From assembly GCA_031267375.1 (NCBI GenBank), contig JAIRZE010000037.1:1-9955 (forward strand): a stretch of DNA of 9,955 nucleotides, given 5' to 3'. Shown here piece after piece: positions 5,297-9,955 of this stretch. Under the pieces are notes generated by a model that ran no database searches, was not told where the DNA came from, and saw nothing but the letters and a program-made list of their open reading frames with translations. The position numbers and the translations under genes are program-made. Every line of letters starts with the position of its first letter. Within the stretch, counting starts at the first letter, position 1. The stretch is from Rickettsiales bacterium. Its GTDB lineage: Bacteria; Pseudomonadota; Alphaproteobacteria; Rs-D84.

Positions 5297-6946
5297 ATGT
5301 CAAAAAACATAAGCTTTAATACTGAAAAAGTAAAGGCCGGCGTGAATACTCTGGCCGACGCCGTAAAGATAACTATGGGCCCAAAGGGGCGCACCGTCAT
5401 TATTGAAAAATCATACGGGGCGCCCGTCGCGACCAAGGACGGCGTTTCCGTCGCAAAAGAAATCTCGCTGAAAGATCCGGAAGAAAACATCGGCGCAAAA
5501 TTATTGCAGGAAGTCGCAAAGAAAGCCGGCGACAAAGCCGGCGACGGCACGACAACCGCGACCGTTCTGGCCCAGGCTATATTTAACGAAGGCTATAAAC
5601 TGATTGCCGCCGGGATGAATCCTATGGATTTGAAACGCGGAATTGACGCGGCCGCGGCAGAGGTAATTCGCGATATTGACGCGCACGCAAAGCCGGTAAA
5701 GGACTCCAAAGAAATCGCCCAGGTCGCGACCATATCCGCGAACGGCGACGCGGGCTTGGGCGCGCAGATTGCGGACGCTATGGAAAAAGTCGGCAAGGAA
5801 GGCGTCATCACAGTCGGCGAATCCAAAGGCCTGGAAACGGAAATTGAAATCACCCAGGGAATGCAGTTTGATCACGGATTCCTGTCGCCCTATTTCGTAA
5901 CCAACAGCGAAAAAATGCTGGCGGAATTGGACGGCGCGCATATATTGGTGTCCGAGAAAAAAATCACGGGACTGCAAGCATTGCTGCCGATCTTGGAACC
6001 GGTCGCGCAATCGGGCAAGCCGCTGCTTATCATCGCGGATGATGTAGAGAGCGAAGCTTTGGCGACATTAATCCTGAACCGTCTGCGCGGCGGATTGAAA
6101 GTCTGCGCGGTAAAGGCGCCGGGCTTTGGCGATCGTCGCAAAGAAATGTTGAAAGACATTGCAGTGCTGACTGGCGCGACAGTTGTCAGCGACGAATTGG
6201 GAATGACTTTTGAAAACATAACCCCGGCGGTGCTGGGCAGCGCGAAGTCAGTCGTCGTCAGCAAGGAAAGCACTTTGATAGTTGACGGCGCCGGCGATAA
6301 AGCCGCGATAAAAGCGCGCGCGGAAGAGATCCGCAAGACATTGGCAACTACAACCAGCGACTATGACCGAGAGAAGTTGTCAGAGCGCTTGGCCCGCTTG
6401 GTCGGCGGCGTGGCGGTTATCAAAGTCGGCGGTATGACCGAGGTAGAGGTCAAAGAAAAGAAAGACCGCGTTGATGACGCGCTGGCCGCGACGCGCGCCG
6501 CTATAAAGGAAGGCATAGTTGCCGGCGGCGGTATCGCGCTGGCGCGCGCGACGGCCTTGCAAAACGGCCTTGTGTCTAAAATCGCAAAGTCAGACGCGGA
6601 CGCGAATACGGGCGCGGATATTACCAGCGGCGTTGGGATTTTGTTGCGGGCGTTATTGGCGCCGGTAAAAACAATCGCGGAAAACGCCGGGATAAACGGC
6701 GATGTCGTGATCAGCAAAATCTTTGAATCGGCGGATTATAATTTTGGCTATAACGCACAAACGGCCGAGTACGGGGATATGCTGAAAATGGGGATAATTG
6801 ATCCTGCATTGGTGGTGAAAACGGCATTGCTGGCGGCAGCCAGCACGGCGGGCACGATGCTGACTACGGGCTGCGTTATTTCTGAAATTCCGGAAGAAAA
6901 ACCTGCGATGCCTGGTATGGGCGGCGGAATGCCAGGAATGATGTAA
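5297..6946 (+). CDS. groEL: Chaperonin GroEL (60 kDa)
   Basis: ATP-driven folding chamber made of two seven-membered rings; partner of GroES. The 549 residues match the family from end to end: TMGPKGR (26-32) and DGTTTATVL (83-91) in the ATP site, Asp48 in TKDGVSV, the catalytic-type Asp394 in KKDRVDDAL, and the Gly/Met-rich tail ending GMGGGMPGMM. The N-terminus is a few residues shorter than in E. coli, so numbering is shifted by about four. AAGGAG overlaps the groES stop codon and sits eight bases before the ATG. It is co-transcribed with groES and closed by a strong terminator just downstream. Confidence 0.98.
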   Translation: MSKNISFNTEKVKAGVNTLADAVKITMGPKGRTVIIEKSYGAPVATKDGVSVAKEISLKDPEENIGAKLLQEVAKKAGDKAGDGTTTATVLAQAIFNEGYKLIAAGMNPMDLKRGIDAAAAEVIRDIDAHAKPVKDSKEIAQVATISANGDAGLGAQIADAMEKVGKEGVITVGESKGLETEIEITQGMQFDHGFLSPYFVTNSEKMLAELDGAHILVSEKKITGLQALLPILEPVAQSGKPLLIIADDVESEALATLILNRLRGGLKVCAVKAPGFGDRRKEMLKDIAVLTGATVVSDELGMTFENITPAVLGSAKSVVVSKESTLIVDGAGDKAAIKARAEEIRKTLATTTSDYDREKLSERLARLVGGVAVIKVGGMTEVEVKEKKDRVDDALAATRAAIKEGIVAGGGIALARATALQNGLVSKIAKSDADANTGADITSGVGILLRALLAPVKTIAENAGINGDVVISKIFESADYNFGYNAQTAEYGDMLKMGIIDPALVVKTALLAAASTAGTMLTTGCVISEIPEEKPAMPGMGGGMPGMM

Positions 6947-6957
6947 AAGTAAAAAAT

Positions 6958-6992
6958 AAAAAAGCAGGATGCAAAAACATCCTGCTTTTTTT
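6958..6992 (+). terminator. Intrinsic terminator of groES-groEL
   Basis: GCAGGATG (6964-6971) and CATCCTGC (6978-6985) form a perfect stem around the loop CAAAAA. The stem is extended by A-T pairs and followed by seven T (6986-6992), 11 bases after the groEL stop. The flanking A-run means it could also work in the other direction, but no minus-strand gene is near. Confidence 0.93.
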
Positions 6993-6997
6993 ATATA

Positions 6998-7024
6998 TTG
7001 ACTTGCTTGTTATATTATTATATC
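6998..7024 (+). promoter_or_regulatory. Possible promoter of the YerC-like gene
   Basis: TTGACT (6998-7003, five of six) is followed after 15 bases by TATATC (7019-7024). The region is so AT-rich that several alternative -10 boxes exist, for example TATATC at 7027-7032 after TTGCTT (7003-7008) with 18 bases between. All of them place the -10 box inside the large palindrome. Confidence 0.35.
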
Positions 7025-7057
7025 GTTATATCATAATATAACGATATAATAATATAA
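7010..7057. promoter_or_regulatory. Perfect 22-base inverted repeat, candidate operator
   Basis: The arms 7010-7031 and 7036-7057 are exact reverse complements (22 of 22) around the loop CATA. An outer pair, CTTGTTAT (7006-7013) and ATAACAAG (7060-7067), extends the symmetry with a 6-base offset. It lies between the groEL terminator and the start of a TrpR-like regulator and covers the likely -10 region, so an autoregulatory operator is a natural reading. If transcribed in full it would also make a very stable hairpin ending 12 bases before the start codon. It has only A/T except for the CG step in each arm and one C in the loop. Confidence 0.6.
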
Positions 7058-7078
7058 TCATAACAAGTGAGAGAGATT

Positions 7079-7411
7079 ATGAAGAATCTTTATTCCGCAT
7101 TCAGCGCTGTTAAAAATGAAAAAGCTTTTTATGCGTTTCTGGCGGATTTATGCACACCGACAGAGATTCGCGAAATGTCCGAGCGCTGGAATATCGCCCA
7201 GCTTTTGGCAACCACACAAATGACTCAGAAAGAAATTTCAACAAAATTAAACTGCGCTATCGTAACGGTTAACCGCGTGGCCAGGTTTTTGAATGATGAA
7301 AAAAATGCCGGATATGAAACCGCGTTGCGCGCGATATTTCCCGCTGGTTCCATAAACATCTCTCGCCCCGGAAATCGCCCGGGAATAAAACGAAAAAGCA
7401 AAGATAAATAA
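7079..7411 (+). CDS. YerC/YecD-type TrpR-like transcriptional regulator
   Basis: Small DNA-binding protein of the TrpR superfamily, in the YerC/YecD branch rather than true TrpR. Residues 15-83 carry the family pattern: FYAFLADLCTPTEIREMSERW (17-37), then a helix-turn-helix about 48-70 (MTQKEISTKLNCAIVTVNRV), then FLND and GYETAL (79-84). The tail of about 25 residues is Arg/Lys-rich (GIKRKSKDK) and probably disordered. The ATG at 7079 is preferred to the GTG at 7067, because GAGAG sits just before it and the GTG lies in the outer arm of the palindrome. The ligand, if any, and the target genes are unknown; the palindrome immediately upstream suggests autoregulation. Confidence 0.85.
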   Translation: MKNLYSAFSAVKNEKAFYAFLADLCTPTEIREMSERWNIAQLLATTQMTQKEISTKLNCAIVTVNRVARFLNDEKNAGYETALRAIFPAGSINISRPGNRPGIKRKSKDK

Positions 7412-7415
7412 ATCA

Positions 7416-7444
7416 TAGACAAAACAATCTTTACAGATTATTAT
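7416..7444 (+). promoter_or_regulatory. Probable promoter of the phosphatase-pgsA-hydrolase operon
   Basis: TAGACA (7416-7421, five of six) and TATTAT (7439-7444, five of six) are 17 bases apart, in the 61-base gap after the YerC-like gene. The predicted start near 7451 leaves a short leader with AAAGG (7461-7465) seven bases before the ATG. Confidence 0.5.
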
Positions 7445-7472
7445 GAAGTGAATTTATAAAAAAGGTATTAAT

Positions 7473-8015
7473 ATGTCTGTAAAAATTGTATTTGAATCGC
7501 ACTCAACCACTTTTGATAATGAAAATAAAATCGCAAGCGGATGGTATGACGCGGAATTATCGCCGCTTGGCATTCAGCAATCATTTGAACTGGGCGACCG
7601 TCGCCGCAATCAAGGATTTGACGCAGTGTTCGTTGCCGACCAGTATCGCGCATACCAATCTGCGCAGATTGCCTTTTACGGGACAGATACAGAAATTATT
7701 ATTGACCCGCGCTTGCGCGAATGCAATTATGGCGATATGAACCATACTTCGTCAAAAGAAGTTGAAGAGCAAAAAATAAACCGAATTTCAGAACCATTTC
7801 CAAATGGCGAAAGCTATATGCAGACATACGAACGAATGGCGGATTTTCTGAAAAATCTGGCGATGAATTACGACGGAAAGAAAGTCTTGATAGTTGGCGC
7901 GCGCGCCACTCAATGGGGAATAGAACATTTTATAAAAGGCACGCCTTACGAAACGCTGGTCACAACTAAATTCAAATGGCAACCTGGCTGGGAATATGAA
8001 TTAGAAAACATATAA
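7473..8015 (+). CDS. Histidine-phosphatase-fold protein with altered catalytic residues
   Basis: Member of the histidine phosphatase (phosphoglycerate mutase-like) superfamily, 180 residues. The N-terminal RHG motif reads SHS (residues 9-11): His10, the phospho-accepting position, is kept, but the preceding Arg is lost. Other landmarks remain: GWYDAELSPLG (23-33), the second Arg in QYRAYQSA (R59), LRECNYGDM (81-89, Glu83) and FPNGESY (109-115). The usual second His of the VSHG-like motif is Ala143 in VLIVGARATQW. The C-terminal FKWQPGWEYEL fits a branch with EHS/SHS-type first motifs. It may be a phosphatase with unusual chemistry or a non-catalytic binder. AAAGG is seven bases upstream. It is probably the first gene of an operon with pgsA, 11 bases downstream. 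Confidence 0.8.
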   Translation: MSVKIVFESHSTTFDNENKIASGWYDAELSPLGIQQSFELGDRRRNQGFDAVFVADQYRAYQSAQIAFYGTDTEIIIDPRLRECNYGDMNHTSSKEVEEQKINRISEPFPNGESYMQTYERMADFLKNLAMNYDGKKVLIVGARATQWGIEHFIKGTPYETLVTTKFKWQPGWEYELENI

Positions 8016-8026
8016 ATGATTCCGTT

Positions 8027-8548
8027 ATGAAACTGAATATCCCGACGGGCCTGATTTTTTTTCGCATCTTATGCATCCCATTTTTTCTTGGGCTTTTTTG
8101 GATCGGTGCAAATTACGCGGCCGCACTTTTATTCGCCGCCGCATCATTATCCGATTTATTTGACGGAATAATCGCCAGGCGCACCGGAAATTTCAACACA
8201 TTTGTAAAGTTCGCCGATCCGTTGGCTGACAAAATGTTGATATGCTGCGCGCTGGTCGCGCTATGCGGCGCCGGCCTGGTCCCCGCTTGGTTTGTAATTT
8301 TAATCATATGCCGTGATTTTTTAATCACGGGATTCAGAATGTTCGCCGCCGCAAATGGCAAAGTTCTGGGCGCCGTCATAACGGGCAAGCTGAACACCGC
8401 GCTGCAAATGATTTTTATTCCGTGCATTTTAATTGGCGTTTCAACATTCATTCAAACCGGTCTGCTCTGGCTGATAGTAATAATGACGATAGTTTCAACA
8501 ACAGAAAATTTCATACGGAACAAATCCATTGCAAAGCAAATATTTTGA
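8027..8548 (+). CDS. pgsA: CDP-diacylglycerol-glycerol-3-phosphate 3-phosphatidyltransferase
   Basis: Integral inner-membrane enzyme that makes phosphatidylglycerophosphate from CDP-diacylglycerol and glycerol 3-phosphate, the committed step to phosphatidylglycerol and cardiolipin. The CDP-alcohol phosphotransferase motif runs from D43 to D68: D43, D46, G47, A50, R51, then D64 and D68 at the right spacing. The conserved glycine expected at position 60 is Val (FVKFAD). Downstream, CRDFLITGFR (95-104) and GKLNTALQM (120-128) point to PgsA rather than other members. Several hydrophobic helices follow the family layout; 173 residues is near the usual 180-200. There is no clear ribosome binding site, and the start lies 11 bases after the previous stop, so translation may be coupled. 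The hydrolase gene overlaps its 3' end by 20 bases. Confidence 0.9.
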   Translation: MKLNIPTGLIFFRILCIPFFLGLFWIGANYAAALLFAAASLSDLFDGIIARRTGNFNTFVKFADPLADKMLICCALVALCGAGLVPAWFVILIICRDFLITGFRMFAAANGKVLGAVITGKLNTALQMIFIPCILIGVSTFIQTGLLWLIVIMTIVSTTENFIRNKSIAKQIF

Positions 8549-9323
8549 ATCTTTTGATAAAACCCGGATCGCATATATCGCGAACATTGTCCCAGATTCG
8601 CGGGCCGTCTTGATCATTCATCACGGCTTGACCGAGCACAAAGGCCGCTATGCAGATTTTATGTCGCGGCTGGGCGATGCCGGAATTTCCAGTCTGGCCT
8701 TTGATTTTCGCGGGCACGGAAAATCCGGCGGAAAGCGCGGCGACATCCGGAAATTTTCTGATTTGATTTCTGATCTGAACCTGTTCATTGCAATGGCAAA
8801 AAAAGAATTTCCGCATCAAAAAGTTATTTTATTCGGACATTCTATGGGCGGCCTGGTCGCCAGCGAGTACGCGGCGCGGCACACGATGATTGACGCGCTG
8901 ATTCTTTCATCGCCGTCATTTTTTACGGCCGGGAAATTAAAGCTGCTGCGTTTTTTACCAATATTTATCTTGCGGAAAATATATATCAAAAAAACTTATG
9001 CGGAAAGCGCAGAAGCGCTGGCCTTTGCTTTGAAAGATGAAAATAATACGAACAGGTTCGCATTGTCTTTGGTCAAAATAGCGCTTGTTAATCCGCCGCG
9101 GCGAATTATAAGAAACCTGAAAAACATACGCGTGCCATTACTGTTGCTTGGCGGCGCGGGGGACCCTTTGGTAAAATCCGGAAGATTTTCGGAATTGATG
9201 AAGCGCTTTGGAACAAGCGACAAAACATTGAAAATTTACAAGAACGCAAAGCACCGCATAGTTCAAAACGAATCCGCAGAAGAATCAGCAAAAGATATAA
9301 TTGGTTTTATAACGCGCTATTAA
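8529..9323 (+). CDS. Alpha/beta hydrolase, lysophospholipase/monoacylglycerol lipase-like
   Basis: Serine hydrolase of the Hydrolase_4 (serine aminopeptidase S33-like) group, 264 residues. Landmarks are the oxyanion-hole segment HHGLTEHKGRY (31-41), DFRGHGKSGGKRG (59-71), the nucleophile elbow GHSMGG (103-108, Ser105), Asp212 in GGAGDPLV, and His242 in NAKHRIVQNE, which together form a full triad. No signal peptide is visible, so it is probably cytosolic or on the inner face of the membrane. It starts with TTG inside pgsA (20-base overlap); the N-terminus SKYFESFDKTRIAY fits the family, and no in-frame ATG is available nearby. Being coupled to pgsA suggests a role in lipid turnover, but the substrate is inferred. 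Confidence 0.88.
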   Translation: MQSKYFESFDKTRIAYIANIVPDSRAVLIIHHGLTEHKGRYADFMSRLGDAGISSLAFDFRGHGKSGGKRGDIRKFSDLISDLNLFIAMAKKEFPHQKVILFGHSMGGLVASEYAARHTMIDALILSSPSFFTAGKLKLLRFLPIFILRKIYIKKTYAESAEALAFALKDENNTNRFALSLVKIALVNPPRRIIRNLKNIRVPLLLLGGAGDPLVKSGRFSELMKRFGTSDKTLKIYKNAKHRIVQNESAEESAKDIIGFITRY

Positions 9324-9351
9324 AAAATCCAGCGCTTTTATTATGATTAAA

Positions 9352-9394
9352 CTCGGAGAAAGTTCCCCTCCTGTGGAGGGGAACTTGCTCCGAG
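9352..9394. terminator. Hairpin repeat copy B, probable bidirectional terminator
   Basis: Two 20-base arms (9352-9371 and 9375-9394) pair at 19 positions around the loop TGT. The hairpin lies between the convergent hydrolase and MipA/OmpV genes and is followed by CTTTAT on the plus strand and GTTTAA on the minus strand. The T-runs are short, so termination in each direction is likely but not certain. It is the second member of the repeat family also found at 945-987. Confidence 0.7.
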
Positions 9395-9407
9395 CTTTAT
9401 ATAAAAA

Positions 9408-9955
9408 TCAAAAACTGTACGATGCGCCAAGTGTCAGCATAAATTGATTCGGATCCCGCACTATCGGCGATTCCGCCGCAACACCGGTCAACCGCAAAAC
9501 CTCTGCCGTGGATTCAATCGTCCAGGCACCCGTCAATTTATATTTTATATTCGCGCCAAAGTCTATGCTCTTTAATCCCGCCCGCGCCGAATATTCCGGA
9601 TATCCGAACCAGGTCTGTCCCGATGTTATCCCAAAATATGTTTGATTATAAGTTTTGCTGCCGTAAATCGCAGTCGTATAAAACGACAGCTCTATCTTTT
9701 CACTGTATTCATAATTATACGCCGCGCCCAAGTTATAAGAAAATCCGCGATCGCTTTCTGATAATCCGTCCGTTATGCGAAAGTTGAAGATAAAGGGCTC
9801 TGCCTTCCATATCGTGTTTATGGTTGCCGTCGGGCGAATATGCTCTATATATTCTATCGGGTTATAGCTGTCGTCCAGATTCCGCCCAACCCGCCAGCGA
9901 AGCGCCGGCGCAAACAAAAAAGTCCGCGATTCATTCACGGGAATATAAACGCCAA
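9408..9955 (-). CDS. MipA/OmpV-family outer-membrane beta-barrel, C-terminal part (runs off the right edge)
   Basis: The visible 181 residues are alternating amphipathic strands ending in SYSF, with the terminal Phe that the outer-membrane assembly machinery recognises. The family end pattern is clear: TYFGIT, then PEYSARAGLKSIDFGANIKY, then the WTIESTAEVLRLTGVAAESPIV stretch, then MLTLGASYSF. MipA of E. coli binds the murein hydrolase MltA and the synthase PBP1B as a scaffold; other OmpV proteins are porin-like, so the exact role here is open. The frame continues without a stop to the window edge; an in-frame GTG at 9938 lies within a beta strand and is not the true start. It is convergent with the hydrolase gene, sharing the hairpin between them. 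Confidence 0.88.
   Translation of the reverse strand, partial: GVYIPVNESRTFLFAPALRWRVGRNLDDSYNPIEYIEHIRPTATINTIWKAEPFIFNFRITDGLSESDRGFSYNLGAAYNYEYSEKIELSFYTTAIYGSKTYNQTYFGITSGQTWFGYPEYSARAGLKSIDFGANIKYKLTGAWTIESTAEVLRLTGVAAESPIVRDPNQFMLTLGASYSF

Noticed and set aside
7067..7078. GTG start for the YerC-like gene
   Set aside because: The GTG lies in the outer arm of the palindrome, and the ATG at 7079 has a GAGAG just before it and gives a sensible N-terminus.
8016..8030. ATG at 8016-8018 just after the phosphatase stop, as an alternative pgsA start
   Set aside because: It is out of frame with pgsA and meets a stop after four codons (ATG ATT CCG TTA TGA).
9936..9938. GTG as the start of the MipA/OmpV gene
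   Set aside because: The reading frame continues upstream to the window edge with a typical barrel strand (GVYIPVNES), so the gene is cut by the window.
1..9955. CRISPR array, tRNA or rRNA genes, insertion sequences, phage genes
   Set aside because: No regularly spaced repeats, no cloverleaf-like segments in the gaps and no transposase, integrase or phage-like reading frames were seen.

Overview
The window reads as ordinary chromosome of an alphaproteobacterium-like Gram-negative. The support is a MipA/OmpV-type outer-membrane barrel, a YerC-type TrpR-like regulator with the alphaproteobacterial style of helix-turn-helix, a tilS-ftsH pair, and a groES-groEL operon with a CTTGAA heat-shock-like -35 box. 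Genes are rich in GCG/GCC/GGC codons, gaps are short and AT-rich, and many genes touch or overlap, which suggests a compact genome. I cannot place it more finely. An uncultured, possibly host-associated lineage is a guess based on how divergent several housekeeping proteins are.

Left part (1-3810, minus strand): tilS and ftsH overlap by four bases (TTGA) and form one operon, ended by a hairpin one base after the ftsH stop. Then comes a 327-base gap with a promoter and a long, repeat-containing leader, followed by metK, which runs off the left edge.

Middle (3811-6992): a LOG-family phosphoribohydrolase (plus) converges, with a 17-base overlap, on a HIT-DUF167 operon (minus). The HIT promoter overlaps, back to back, the promoter of groES-groEL (plus). 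groEL ends in a classical intrinsic terminator.

Right part (6993-9955): a perfect 22-base inverted repeat sits over the probable promoter of a YerC/TrpR-like regulator. Next is a likely three-gene operon: a histidine-phosphatase-fold protein with altered active site, PgsA (phosphatidylglycerophosphate synthase) and a lysophospholipase-like alpha/beta hydrolase. A second copy of the hairpin seen after ftsH separates this from the convergent C-terminal part of a MipA/OmpV protein that enters from the right edge.

There is no CRISPR array, phage, insertion sequence or clear defence system. Most worth a second look are: (1) the metK leader, with two 16-base direct repeats that could each pair with the same upstream segment; (2) a two-copy hairpin repeat with compensatory base changes; (3) the large palindrome before the YerC-like gene; (4) key-residue changes in otherwise recognisable enzymes (FtsH pore loop, PgsA CDP-alcohol motif, histidine-phosphatase second His, MetK signatures) and a shortened GroES roof loop.
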